A stretch of 45,425 nucleotides of DNA from a methanogenic archaeon (GCA_902763685.1 CACWTF010000018.1:1-45425); one strand, 5' to 3'. Shown: positions 1-8,590, numbered from the stretch's first letter. Translations and numbers: made by a program. The notes: generated from the sequence alone by a model not told the origin.

Positions 1-3
1 CTT

Positions 4-333
4 TTATTCGAGAATCTCCTTGTGTACTACTCCTGATTTTGTGTATTCCCAATCAAAGACACGGATTCCCGGATATTTCTCCTTCATCTCCCGGATACTC
101 AGATAATCCCCGATCCAGACATACGGTTTGCCCCTGCATTCCGGCCTCAGCAGATCACTGCGGTGGCCCGGCTTGTAACGGATTCTGCCGCAGATCTGAC
201 AGCGTTCACCCCAGGAGTATTGCAGATACTTCAGGATGCAGGGTTCATATTTGTGCTTATGATTGCTGCGGGAGGAAGCCTTGCTTTTTGAGCTAGGTTT
301 CTTTTTCCTGTGGATGGGAGACTCTCTGTCCAT
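4..333 (-). CDS. Small basic protein with a CxxC zinc-ribbon-like motif, function unknown
   Basis: A 109-residue protein. The first ~25 residues are Lys/Ser-rich and probably disordered; then come a His-Lys-His motif, one Cys and a CQIC pair, which together look like a small zinc-binding fold. The ATG at 333 is chosen because a strong GGAGG lies 6 nt upstream of it (344-340); a TTG just before is less likely. The gene starts inside the 3' end of the alanyl-tRNA editing gene (41-nt overlap), so it is probably co-transcribed with and translationally coupled to it. It ends in TAA. I do not recognise the family. That it is a real gene rests on the Shine-Dalgarno site and the Cys pattern. Confidence 0.6.
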   Translation of the reverse strand: MDRESPIHRKKKPSSKSKASSRSNHKHKYEPCILKYLQYSWGERCQICGRIRYKPGHRSDLLRPECRGKPYVWIGDYLSIREMKEKYPGIRVFDWEYTKSGVVHKEILE

Positions 334-1450
334 CAAATACCTCCGTGTCTGCCTGATTTCTCCTTTCGCGGTCCGAGACTGTGCTGCTCATCTGACGGGT
401 GTTCTCGATCAGGTAGCCGACGTCTTTAGGGCAGCCGCGGCTTATTACTTTGCATTGCTTGTCTCGGATCGGATGAATACCGAAAGGCAGGTCAAAATCT
501 TTCGGGAAGACCCAGAGATGATATACGTCCTGTACGTCAACAAGGTTCTTTTGCTTCGGAAAAACCTCTATAGCCAGTCTCTTCTCACCGAATATTTCAT
601 TCTTGATCTGCTGTTTCACCATGGCCTTGGATGCCTCGGCGGCCACGGCCAGGTCGTGTTTCATGTTGGCGATGCTGCGGACGATGTCCTCGGGTTTGCT
701 GTTCGCTTCCTCGACGGCCTGCAGGCATATGTTGGCGAGCCTCATGGCGGAGCTCTGTGCCGCGTTGCCCACTTTGAAATGGATGGCGATGCCGTCCTTT
801 CCCGCGGAGACCTTCCTGTCGACGAACAGCATTCCCAGTTCCGACGTCTCCATGACGTGGATTCCGCTGCACGCGGAGTAATCGATGTCGCCGATGGATA
901 CGACGGTGATCTCCTCGTCCTCCTCGATACGGTCGAGCTTGATCCTAACCTTTTCGAGGTCTGGGTCATCTCTGCTCATTACGGTCTTCCTGACGGGGAG
1001 GTTGTCCCTGATGGCCTGATTGGCGAACTCCAGTGCGGCACCGATCTTCTCCCAGGAGATGTCGTGGTTGACGATTACATACTTCTCGTCGGGGCCGATG
1101 TAGATTTTGGTGATGGTGAGTTCGGGGTCCTGCCGGTGGAGCGCACAGAACAGCAGGTGCTCGCCGGTATGTCCCATCATGAGGTCGAAGCGTCTCTCCC
1201 AGTCCACCTCTCCCCAGATGCGGAGTCCGGGCCTCAGGTCGTTGCCGGGGACGACATGCACGATCTCCTTCCCGTTGTAATGGACGTCGGTCACTCTGAA
1301 ACCGTTGATCTTACCGGTATCGCATACCTGTCCTCCGCCTCCTGGGTAGAATGCGGTGCAGTCGAGGATGACCTCGTCCCCGTTGACGGAGACCACACCT
1401 GCCTCGAATACGGCCATGTATCCGTCGTGTCTGAAAACTTCGTCTGCCAT
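293..1450 (-). CDS. alaX: AlaX-type alanyl-tRNA editing protein
   Basis: A 385-residue stand-alone relative of the AlaRS editing domain, expected to hydrolyse Ser or Gly mischarged on tRNA(Ala). The N-terminal part has the GGGGQ motif (residues 37-41). The zinc and catalytic ligands are complete: HxxxH at H94/H98 and CxxxH at C194/H198. The remaining ~185 residues make it a long-form AlaX with a C-terminal DHHA1-like or helical region. The ATG at 1450 follows a TATA-like TTATAC near 1477-1484, so the mRNA is probably leaderless. The stop codon is TAG, the only amber stop among the genes annotated here; the next in-frame stop (TAA) is 11 codons on. Family call is secure; substrate is inferred. 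Confidence 0.88.
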   Translation of the reverse strand: MADEVFRHDGYMAVFEAGVVSVNGDEVILDCTAFYPGGGGQVCDTGKINGFRVTDVHYNGKEIVHVVPGNDLRPGLRIWGEVDWERRFDLMMGHTGEHLLFCALHRQDPELTITKIYIGPDEKYVIVNHDISWEKIGAALEFANQAIRDNLPVRKTVMSRDDPDLEKVRIKLDRIEEDEEITVVSIGDIDYSACSGIHVMETSELGMLFVDRKVSAGKDGIAIHFKVGNAAQSSAMRLANICLQAVEEANSKPEDIVRSIANMKHDLAVAAEASKAMVKQQIKNEIFGEKRLAIEVFPKQKNLVDVQDVYHLWVFPKDFDLPFGIHPIRDKQCKVISRGCPKDVGYLIENTRQMSSTVSDRERRNQADTEVFDGQRVSHPQEKET

Positions 1451-1474
1451 GATATCTGCGGCGGAATCGCCTTT

Positions 1475-1485
1475 GCGTATAATGT
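1475..1485 (-). promoter_or_regulatory. TATA box of the alaX transcript
   Basis: On the minus strand the sequence reads CATTATACGC, centred about 30 nt upstream of the alaX ATG at 1450. This spacing predicts transcription starting at or just before the start codon. Confidence 0.45.
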
Positions 1486-1611
1486 ACTATCCCCCAAATC
1501 GTTGAATGGACAAAATCGGCATAACGGACATTAAGTTTCTCTCGATTATCTACTATCAAAAGGAATATTAGCCATTCATACAGAAATTTTTGAGCGCCGT
1601 CCAAAAAAACG

Positions 1612-1619
1612 TATAAATA
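1612..1619 (+). promoter_or_regulatory. TATA box of the Lrp-family regulator gene
   Basis: TATAAATA preceded by a purine-rich stretch (AAAAAAACG) that fits a BRE. Transcription should start near 1638-1645. That is downstream of the possible ATG at 1633 and upstream of the ATG at 1654, which decides the start codon. Confidence 0.65.
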
Positions 1620-1653
1620 TTGTTCAGATGTAATGTGGGGGATAGGAAGAAAC

Positions 1654-2130
1654 ATGGGAGACCTAAGAGAGTTTGATGAGCTGGACCGCCGTATTATCGA
1701 GATGATGTGCAATTCTAGCCAAGGCTCTTACAGGCAGCTCGCCAAACAGCTGGGGGTTCACCCGACCACCCTTATCCAGAGGGTCAAGAACCTGGAATCC
1801 AAGGGAGTTATCAAGGGCTATCGTGCCAAGATCGATTACGTCGCCATGGGCTACGATTACACAGGACTCGTTCACATCTACTCCGACAACATCGTGGATG
1901 TAGAGAAGGAACTGTGCAAGATGCCCGAGGTCGTTGCGATCTACGACGTCACGGGAGAGGCCGACGCCGTGGTGCTGGTCACCTGTCTCACCAGGGACGA
2001 TTTCTCCGCTGCGGTCAAGAAGATCAACTCCATAGATGCGGTCAGCAAGACCAACACGTCCGTCGTGCTCAATGTCGTGAAGAGTGAGAACGAGTTCGTA
2101 CCCAATCTTCTGTCCGACGATTCCGAGTAA
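1654..2130 (+). CDS. Lrp/AsnC family transcriptional regulator
   Basis: A 158-residue regulator. Residues ~8-60 form an AsnC-type winged helix-turn-helix (LDRRIIEMM... SYRQLAKQLGVHPTTLIQRVKNLE). The rest is a RAM/Lrp ligand domain with the usual GEADAVVLV-like strand. Such proteins bind DNA as dimers or octamers and often respond to amino acids. The start at 1654 is preferred over 1633 because of the TATA position. Alone on its transcript; the next gene downstream is the MFS-Usp fusion, a possible target by proximity only. Confidence 0.9.
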   Translation: MGDLREFDELDRRIIEMMCNSSQGSYRQLAKQLGVHPTTLIQRVKNLESKGVIKGYRAKIDYVAMGYDYTGLVHIYSDNIVDVEKELCKMPEVVAIYDVTGEADAVVLVTCLTRDDFSAAVKKINSIDAVSKTNTSVVLNVVKSENEFVPNLLSDDSE

Positions 2131-2234
2131 CCGGCCCCAGCTTACCGATGTCTGATTTGCGTACTATAGGTGTCAATTTTTTACACTAAGCCGTTGGGTT
2201 AGACTTATACGCAAAACCACATTGCAACGGTTTC

Positions 2235-3905
2235 ATGGATATATCGAAACCGTTCACTCCTGGAAAGGTCACTCTGCTGACCATCCTCCTATCCTCCATG
2301 GTCATCCTCATGGGGGCAGCGGCAGTGGCTCCCGCCCTGCAACCGATAAAACAGCATTTCGGTGAAAGCGAGTTCATGACTTCCCTGATCGTGAGTCTGC
2401 CGTCCCTTTCGGTCGCCGTGACTGGATTCGGGGTCGGATATCTCGCTGACAGATTGGGGAAGGTCAAGGTGTTCTTCCTTGCGATGGTCATCTTCACGGC
2501 GTCCGGAGCGGCAAGTTTCTTCCTCGAGAGCTTCCCCCTGATCCTCCTGTGCCGTTTCATTCTGGGAATCGGTATCGCGGGGATCTCCCTGACCATCACC
2601 GCGCTCATCGGCGAGTACTATGCCGGACTGCAGCGTGCCAAGGTCATCGGATACCAGGCTGCGGCCATCGGTGTGGGTACCCTGGTGCTCGAGACACTCG
2701 GAGGGTCACTGGCGGATGTCGGATGGAACTATCCTTTCCTCATCTACCTGATAGGCATACCCATCCTGGTGTTCGGACTGATCTCGGTAAGGGATCCCGC
2801 AAGGATTCAGAGGGATCAGTCTCAATCGATGCCCATGCAGGACAAGCCTGCCGACGACGGCGGGAAGAGGAAGATTGCATTCTGTTATGCGATGGTCTTC
2901 TCCGAGATGTTCCTCATGTTCACGGTCCCCATGAACTTCTCGTATTACATCACCGAGATGGACCAGCCTTACGTGATGATGGGGATCCTCCTTGGACTTA
3001 TGGGAGTGGCACAGGCTGTCTTCAGCATCTTGTACACCCGCAGGGCCACCAAACTCAGCGACATCACAGCCTTCGCCATCGCCTTCCTGATGATGGGTGT
3101 CAGTCTGGTGATGCTGTACATCCCGTATCTGCCGCTCACCTTCGTGAGCATGATCGTCATGGGATGTTCGCTGGGTCTTCTGATGCCCACCGTCATCGCA
3201 AGGCTCTCCATGCTCTCCACGGTCCAGACCTCGGGAAAGATCATGGGCGGTTATTCCGTATTCCTGAACCTTTCCAATTTCATCACTACGCTGATCTTCA
3301 CCCCTGTACTCGCGGTCATGGGTTCTTACTGCAACTCCTACCTTGCGATGGGTGTGCTGGGTCTTATCATCGCGGTTGCCATCTTCGTGACCGGTATGAG
3401 GAAATCCGCAGCTTCCGCGACCGCTGCCAGGCCCGTTTCCCTGCCTGATGATCTGTCCGGTTCCCCCTCCATGTACAGGAGCGTGCTGGTGGCTACCGAC
3501 GGCAGCGAGAACAGCGATTTCGCGGTCAGGAACGCAGTGAACATCGCCAAGAAGAACGGGGCCCCGCTCACCGTCCTGTTCGTCATCGACCCGGACAAGA
3601 TGAGCGGTCTCGCGGGTGCGTTGGATACCTCGGAGAATATCTCCGAGGCCGCCAGACAGCTTTCTTCCGAAGCATTCGCCAGGGCGGAGGAGATGGGCAG
3701 ACAGGCGGGAATCTCCCTCAGCACCAAGATCGTGCAGGGGCACCCCGCTGACAAGATCGCCGAGGAATCCGCCAACCACGACCTCTGCGTTTGCGGTTCG
3801 CTGGGAAGGACCAATGCCAAGAGGGCGGTCATCGGTTCGGTGGCCGAGAAGGTCGTGAGGTCCGCGTACTGCCCCGTACTCGTATGCAGGAAGAACCAAG
3901 AGTGA
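2235..3905 (+). CDS. MFS transporter fused to a C-terminal universal stress (UspA) domain
   Basis: A 556-residue protein. Residues ~12-395 are a 12-helix major facilitator transporter with the A-like loop motif after TM2 (GYLADRLGKVK). From about residue 413 (MYRSVLVATDGS) to the end is a full Usp domain with the ATP-binding signature G-2x-G-9x-G-S (GSLG...IGS). The Usp part is cytosolic and may sense ATP or energy state to gate or stabilise the transporter; that coupling is inference. Substrate unknown. A TATA-like CTTATAC lies at 2203-2210, predicting a very short leader. A strong hairpin follows the stop. An internal ATG at 3471 sits exactly at the Usp domain start and could make a free Usp protein, though no clear Shine-Dalgarno site precedes it. 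Confidence 0.88.
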   Translation: MDISKPFTPGKVTLLTILLSSMVILMGAAAVAPALQPIKQHFGESEFMTSLIVSLPSLSVAVTGFGVGYLADRLGKVKVFFLAMVIFTASGAASFFLESFPLILLCRFILGIGIAGISLTITALIGEYYAGLQRAKVIGYQAAAIGVGTLVLETLGGSLADVGWNYPFLIYLIGIPILVFGLISVRDPARIQRDQSQSMPMQDKPADDGGKRKIAFCYAMVFSEMFLMFTVPMNFSYYITEMDQPYVMMGILLGLMGVAQAVFSILYTRRATKLSDITAFAIAFLMMGVSLVMLYIPYLPLTFVSMIVMGCSLGLLMPTVIARLSMLSTVQTSGKIMGGYSVFLNLSNFITTLIFTPVLAVMGSYCNSYLAMGVLGLIIAVAIFVTGMRKSAASATAARPVSLPDDLSGSPSMYRSVLVATDGSENSDFAVRNAVNIAKKNGAPLTVLFVIDPDKMSGLAGALDTSENISEAARQLSSEAFARAEEMGRQAGISLSTKIVQGHPADKIAEESANHDLCVCGSLGRTNAKRAVIGSVAEKVVRSAYCPVLVCRKNQE

Positions 3906-3911
3906 TACGTT

Positions 3912-3933
3912 CCGGGCCCCGCAAGGGGTCCGG
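3912..3933 (+). terminator. Hairpin with GCAA loop after the MFS-Usp gene
   Basis: A 9-bp stem (CCGGGCCCC / GGGGTCCGG, one G-U pair) closes a GCAA tetraloop at 3921-3924, 6 nt after the stop. There is no long T run, but the stem is very stable. Likely a transcript 3' end. Confidence 0.55.
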
Positions 3934-3953
3934 GATACCTCCTCTCCCGCGGG

Positions 3954-3968
3954 TTAATATTATAATAT
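3954..3968 (+). promoter_or_regulatory. TATA box of aspS
   Basis: A/T-only stretch TTAATATTATAATAT lies ~45-55 nt upstream of the aspS ATG, predicting a leader of about 20 nt. That leader carries GAGGGA at 4000-4005 as the ribosome binding site. Confidence 0.5.
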
Positions 3969-4010
3969 ACGCTGAGTATAGCGCGTTTTATAGATTATTG
4001 AGGGACCTCA

Positions 4011-5828
4011 ATGAGAAGAACGAACACTTGCGGAGAATTAAGGGCCTCCGATATCGGAAAACAGGTCTGTCTGGAAGGATGGGTCAGGTTTTCCAGGGAC
4101 CATGGAGGAGTAGCGTTTATCGACCTTGCGGACAGGTACGGAATCACCCAGGTCGTCTTCGATCCCGAAGACCTTCCTGCCGGAACCGACAGGACTGAGA
4201 TCGAGAATGTCATGAATACCTTCTCCCGCGAGTCCTGCGTTCTCATCGAGGGAACCGTCAGGAAGAGGGTCGAGGGAACCGCCGTGGAGAGCAACCCCAC
4301 CGGAGAGATCGAGGTCCTCATCACCCATGCGGAGCTCCTCGCCAAATCCAAGTTGCCTCCCTTCGAGATCGGTGACCAGAAAGAAGGTGTCCTCCCCGAC
4401 GAGGATACCAGGATGAAATACAGGTACCTCGACCTCAGGAGGACCGAGATGATCAGGAGCATGCAGTTCAGGAGCAAGCTCGTCCACCTCGCCAGAGTCT
4501 ACCTGGAGAGCCAGGGATTCCTGGAGATCGAGACCCCCATGCTCGGAAGGTCCACCCCCGAGGGAGCCAGGGACTACATCATCCCCTCCCGTGTTCACCC
4601 CGGAACCTTCTACGCCCTCCCCCAGTCCCCCCAGCAGTTCAAACAGATGCTGATGGTCGGCGGAATGGACAGGTACTACCAGGTCGCCAGGTGCTTCCGT
4701 GACGAGGACTCCCGTAAGGACAGGCAGCCTGAGTTCACCCAGCTCGACCTCGAGATGTCCTTCGTCGACAGCAAGGACATCCAGGCCCTCATCGAGGGTA
4801 TGGTCGCCCACATCTGGAAAGGACTCTACGGAACCGATCTGAAGACTCCCTTCCCCCACATCGGATACCGCGACGCCATGGAGAGGTTCGGATCCGACAA
4901 GCCCGACATGAGGTACGGCCTCGAATGGGTCAAGCTCACCGACGTCGTCAGGGACGTCCCCTACAAGATCTTCCAGAGCATCCTTTCCGAGGGCGGAATC
5001 GTCGCCGGAATCTGTGTGAAGAAGGAGTACGGAGAGGTAGGAAGGAACGAGGTCGACCGTTACATCCAGTACGCCAAGAAGGTCGGACTCGGAGGTCTCA
5101 CCTGGATGAGGTGCGAGAACGGTGTCCTCACCAGCAACATCACCAAATACTTCACTCCCGAGATCCTCGAGAACATCAAGAAGACCCTCGGTGCCGAGGA
5201 AGGCGACCTCGTGTTCCTCATCGCAGGTCCCTGGAAGGCCACCTACGAGGGCGGAGGATTCCTCAGGAAGAAGATCGCGGAGGACCTCCATATGGTCCCC
5301 GACAACGAGTTCATGTTCTTCTGGATGGACGAGAACCCCCTGTTCGAGATCGATCCCGTCTCCGGCAAGTACGATGCGTTCCACCACCCGTTCGTGCTGC
5401 CTCTCGGCGACATCAACGATCCCAAGTGCGGCGGAGCCAGTTTCGACCTCTGCCTGAACGGTAACGAGCTCGGTTCCGGTTCGGAGCGTATCCACACCGC
5501 CGAGATGCAGAGGGCCGTGTTCCACAAGCTCGGACTCACCGACGAGCAGATCGAGGCCAAGTTCGATTACTTCGTGGAGGCACTCAGCTACGGTGCCCCT
5601 CCCCACGGAGGAATCGCAATCGGTATCGACAGGCTCTGTGCCATCCTGCTCAACAAGGACACCATCAGAGAGGTCATCGCCTTCCCCAAGAACAAGAAGG
5701 CCGTGTCCCTGCTCGACGGTTCTCCCTCGCCTGTCGACGACGAGAAGCTCACCGAGCTGCAGATCATCTCCCTTGCGGGAGACTTCGACATCTCCGACGC
5801 CGAGGAATTCAACCCCGACGCGGAGTGA
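4011..5828 (+). CDS. aspS: Aspartyl-tRNA synthetase, bacterial type, probably non-discriminating
   Basis: A 605-residue class II synthetase of the bacterial subfamily, not the ~430-residue archaeal/eukaryotic one. Order: N-terminal OB fold (1-110), catalytic domain with the bacterial STPEGARDYIIPSR stretch and motif 2 (VARCFRDEDSRKDRQPEFTQ), a GAD insertion (~295-410), and motif 3 near the end (GGIAIGIDRL). The anticodon-binding loop reads RDHGG; His at this place is the residue linked to non-discriminating bacterial AspRS, which also charges tRNA(Asn). GatCAB, encoded just downstream on the other strand, would then convert Asp-tRNA(Asn) to Asn-tRNA(Asn). Codon use looks like the neighbours, so any transfer from bacteria is old. 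Confidence 0.95.
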   Translation: MRRTNTCGELRASDIGKQVCLEGWVRFSRDHGGVAFIDLADRYGITQVVFDPEDLPAGTDRTEIENVMNTFSRESCVLIEGTVRKRVEGTAVESNPTGEIEVLITHAELLAKSKLPPFEIGDQKEGVLPDEDTRMKYRYLDLRRTEMIRSMQFRSKLVHLARVYLESQGFLEIETPMLGRSTPEGARDYIIPSRVHPGTFYALPQSPQQFKQMLMVGGMDRYYQVARCFRDEDSRKDRQPEFTQLDLEMSFVDSKDIQALIEGMVAHIWKGLYGTDLKTPFPHIGYRDAMERFGSDKPDMRYGLEWVKLTDVVRDVPYKIFQSILSEGGIVAGICVKKEYGEVGRNEVDRYIQYAKKVGLGGLTWMRCENGVLTSNITKYFTPEILENIKKTLGAEEGDLVFLIAGPWKATYEGGGFLRKKIAEDLHMVPDNEFMFFWMDENPLFEIDPVSGKYDAFHHPFVLPLGDINDPKCGGASFDLCLNGNELGSGSERIHTAEMQRAVFHKLGLTDEQIEAKFDYFVEALSYGAPPHGGIAIGIDRLCAILLNKDTIREVIAFPKNKKAVSLLDGSPSPVDDEKLTELQIISLAGDFDISDAEEFNPDAE

Positions 5829-5839
5829 AACCATTCCCA

Positions 5840-5867
5840 GACCCGGGCATCTTCGGATGTCTGGGTC
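5840..5867 (+). terminator. aspS terminator hairpin with UUCG loop
   Basis: A 12-bp stem (5840-5851 with 5856-5867, two G-U pairs) closes a C(UUCG)G tetraloop, followed by ATTTATTTTA. It sits 11 nt after the aspS stop. Confidence 0.75.
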
Positions 5868-5898
5868 ATTTATTTTACAACTAAAAAGGAAAAGGATG

Positions 5899-5922
5899 CC
5901 CGGAACCCGTCGGGGTCCCGGG
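5899..5922 (-). terminator. gatCAB terminator hairpin
   Basis: A 10-bp stem with one mismatch (CCCGGAACCC / GGGTCCCGGG) and a 4-nt loop lies 8 nt beyond the gatB stop. On the minus strand it is followed by a T-rich run (CCTTTTCCTTTTT). Faces the aspS terminator. Confidence 0.7.
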
Positions 5923-5930
5923 GTTGAGTT

Positions 5931-7265
5931 TCAGAGCCTGGATTCGATGAGCTTCTTCGCGGTCTCGACGACCTCGGAGGAGGAGTACTGGCTGCCGGTG
6001 TTCTTCTTCACGTAACCGATGACGCTGTTGGCCGCCTTGACGTTACCCTTTCCATAGTCCTCAATGACCTTGGGGTTGGCATCCAGGTACTCGTTGATGA
6101 GGGTCTCCAGACCGGCGGAGCTCTCCTGGGCGTTCTCGGCGGATTCGCCGGTCATGGCGCACTTGATTTCGATTCCGCACTCGGTATCGTTGATCTCGCC
6201 GGAAGCGAACTTGCCGATGACGGCCAGGACCTCGTCGGTGCCACCGTTGCGGGACTCCAGTGCCTTCCAGTGGGCGGTGACGGGGCCGGCGACCCATTTT
6301 ATGGCGTTCTCGGTACCGTACTGCTTGGAGACGGTCTCGAAGAACTGTGCCAGATCGGTGGATGTGGAGACGAGCTGCTTGGCCATCTTCTGGTCGATCC
6401 CGTACTGGTCGGCCATCCTGGTGATCATCTTGGCGGGGGCTTCCTTGATGGTGATGCTGTCGGCCAGGGCCTTGATGTGGAATATTCCGAGATCGGGTTC
6501 GTCGATGTAACCGTAGTCGGCCTCGAACTCCTTCTTCCTGGCGCCGTAGGTGACTCCCCTGCTCTCGTCGAAGTTCATGGTGGCACGTTCGATCTTTCCG
6601 CCGGCCTTGAGCACCTTGATCTGCCTGACCATCTCGTAGGTGAGGGCGGTCTCCACGTTCTTGAGTCCGGTGACGTTCTTGATCTCGCACCTCTCCTTTC
6701 CGACGGAGATGTTGCAGTCGCACCTGATGCTCCTCTCACCGTTCTCGAGGTCGAGGGTGTGCTTGATGTCCTGGATGAGCTGGGCGAGGAAGGCCCTTGC
6801 CTCGGCGGGGGTGGAGAGGTCGGGCTCGGTGACAATCTCCGCCAGGGGGATACCGGACCTGTTGTAGTCGACGAGGGCGTGCATGTCGCCGGTCCTCTTC
6901 GTCTTTCCGGGGTCCTCCTCCAGGTGGATACGGGTGATCCTGATGGGCTTGCCGTTGAGGTACACCACTCCGCCCGTTCCGATGGGGTGGTCGTACTGGG
7001 TGATCTGGACGCTCTTGCTCATATCGGGGTAGAAGTAGGTCTTCCTGGAGAACCAGATTTCGTCCGCGATGGTACAGCCCAGCATCTTGGCGAGCTTGAT
7101 ACCGCAGACGAGCACCTCCCTGTTCAGCACGGGTCTTGATCCCGGCATACCGAGACATGTGGGGCACACATGGGTGTTGGGTGCGGGGGCATCCGTGGTG
7201 GGGCAGGAGCAGAACATCTTGGACTTGGTGGGGAGCTGTACGTGGATCTCCAATCCGATCTTCAC
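5931..7265 (-). CDS. gatB: Asp/Glu-tRNA amidotransferase subunit B
   Basis: A 444-residue GatB, the tRNA-binding and kinase-like subunit that phosphorylates the mischarged aminoacyl group before amidation. N-terminal IGLEIHVQL, the Cys cluster CSCP...CPTCLGMPG, and the C-terminal YqeY-like helical tail are all present. The GTG at 7265 is chosen because it overlaps the gatA stop as GTGA and has a full GGAGGTGA 4 nt upstream. An in-frame extension of 14 residues further upstream does not resemble GatB. Last gene of gatC-gatA-gatB. Confidence 0.95.
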   Translation of the reverse strand: MKIGLEIHVQLPTKSKMFCSCPTTDAPAPNTHVCPTCLGMPGSRPVLNREVLVCGIKLAKMLGCTIADEIWFSRKTYFYPDMSKSVQITQYDHPIGTGGVVYLNGKPIRITRIHLEEDPGKTKRTGDMHALVDYNRSGIPLAEIVTEPDLSTPAEARAFLAQLIQDIKHTLDLENGERSIRCDCNISVGKERCEIKNVTGLKNVETALTYEMVRQIKVLKAGGKIERATMNFDESRGVTYGARKKEFEADYGYIDEPDLGIFHIKALADSITIKEAPAKMITRMADQYGIDQKMAKQLVSTSTDLAQFFETVSKQYGTENAIKWVAGPVTAHWKALESRNGGTDEVLAVIGKFASGEINDTECGIEIKCAMTGESAENAQESSAGLETLINEYLDANPKVIEDYGKGNVKAANSVIGYVKKNTGSQYSSSEVVETAKKLIESRL

Positions 7266-8590
7266 AGGCTCACCTCCGCTTTCCTGATCTCGAACTGCTT
7301 GTCCCATTCCTCCGCCATGGTGAGGAGCTGGTCCTCGTTCCAGTGGTCGGTCACGAACTGCATACCGATGGGCATGCCGTCCGCGTTGTATCCGCAGGGA
7401 CAGTTGAGATGGGGGGTTCCCGCCAGGTTGGGGGGAACGGTGAGGAAGTCCGCCTTGTAGGATTCGACGGGGGTCATCCTGGAGATGTCGTCGAACTTGG
7501 GCGAGACGAAGGGCATGGTGGGGGTGAGGACCGCATCATGGTCGGCGAACACCTTCTTGTATGCGTCGATGACGACCATCCTGACCTGCAGGGCCTTGGC
7601 GTAGTACCTGTCCCTGAATCCTTCCATCCTGGTGTAGGTTCCCAGGAGGATCCTCCTCTTGGCCTCGTCGCCGAAGTACTGGGTCCTGAACGACGTGAAG
7701 TAATCGTCGAATCCGAGGGTGAGGTCGCCTTCCTGCTGGCCGTACCTCATACCGACGTACCTTGCGAGGTTGGTGGATGCTTCGGAGGTGGCGAGGATGT
7801 AGTACGCGGGCATGGCATACTTGAGCTCCGGCATGTCGACGTATTCGACGTCGATGCCCATGCTCCTGAGGTCCTCGAGGGCCTTGTTGAATGCGTCGAG
7901 GACATCCTTGGCGATGCCTTCCACGGCCTCCCTGGGGACGGCCACGGATTTCATTTTCTTATGGGTGATCTTGAGTTCGGGCTGTACACAGGATGTGGGG
8001 TCTTCCTTGTCCTTCCCTGCGATGACGGGCAGATACTTGGTCATCTGTTTGGGATCCATGGCGAGGATGCCGATCTTGTCCAGCGAGTTGCCGTAGTCGA
8101 TGAGTCCATACCTGGACACGCGTCCGTAGCTGGGGACGATACCGTAGGTCCCGCAGAAACTGGCGGGACAGCAGATCGAACCGCCGGTGGATACTCCGAG
8201 GGAGATGTGGTCGTCGATGACCGCCGCCGCGCAGGCGGAACCTCCGGAGGAACCGCCGCAGGACCTGGAGAGGTCGAAGGGGTTCCTGGGGATGCCGAAC
8301 CCGGAGTTGGTGGAGAAGGTTCCGAATCCGAACTCGTCCATGTTGGCCTTCCCGATCAGCTTTCCGCCCTCGGCCTTCAGTTTCGCGATGCAGGTGGCAT
8401 CGAATACGGGGCGGTAGCCTTCGAGGATCCTGGAACCGGCACAGGTCTCGTATTCCGCGGAGGTGAGGTTGTCCTTCACGGAGAACAGGAACTTGGCATC
8501 GCCGAGTTCGCCGTCCCTGCAGAAATCGTTGAACATCTGGTACTTGTCGTTGATCCTGCTGAGTTTGGAGAGGGTGTCAGCGTCGCTCAT
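7262..8590 (-). CDS. gatA: Asp/Glu-tRNA amidotransferase subunit A
   Basis: A 442-residue amidase-signature enzyme that releases ammonia from Gln or Asn and passes it to GatB. The Ser-cisSer-Lys triad is intact with the usual spacing: K39 (SVKDN), S114 (in GGSSGGSA), S138 (TGGSI). The N-terminus is short compared with bacterial GatA, as in other archaea. It overlaps gatC by ATGA and gatB by GTGA, so the three subunits are translationally coupled. Confidence 0.95.
   Translation of the reverse strand: MSDADTLSKLSRINDKYQMFNDFCRDGELGDAKFLFSVKDNLTSAEYETCAGSRILEGYRPVFDATCIAKLKAEGGKLIGKANMDEFGFGTFSTNSGFGIPRNPFDLSRSCGGSSGGSACAAAVIDDHISLGVSTGGSICCPASFCGTYGIVPSYGRVSRYGLIDYGNSLDKIGILAMDPKQMTKYLPVIAGKDKEDPTSCVQPELKITHKKMKSVAVPREAVEGIAKDVLDAFNKALEDLRSMGIDVEYVDMPELKYAMPAYYILATSEASTNLARYVGMRYGQQEGDLTLGFDDYFTSFRTQYFGDEAKRRILLGTYTRMEGFRDRYYAKALQVRMVVIDAYKKVFADHDAVLTPTMPFVSPKFDDISRMTPVESYKADFLTVPPNLAGTPHLNCPCGYNADGMPIGMQFVTDHWNEDQLLTMAEEWDKQFEIRKAEVSL

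Noticed and set aside
263-1534. Plus-strand frame of 423 codons opposite alaX
   Set aside because: AlaX on the minus strand has all catalytic residues; this frame has none and no promoter context.
2191-2230. CCGTTG...CAACGG repeat flanking the MFS-Usp promoter as an operator
   Set aside because: Arms are only 6 bp and 28 nt apart; too weak to claim.
4038-5834. A 598-codon open frame opposite aspS
   Set aside because: It mirrors the AspRS codons; composition is Val/Gly/Asp/Leu-rich with no recognisable domain, and AspRS on the other strand is certain.
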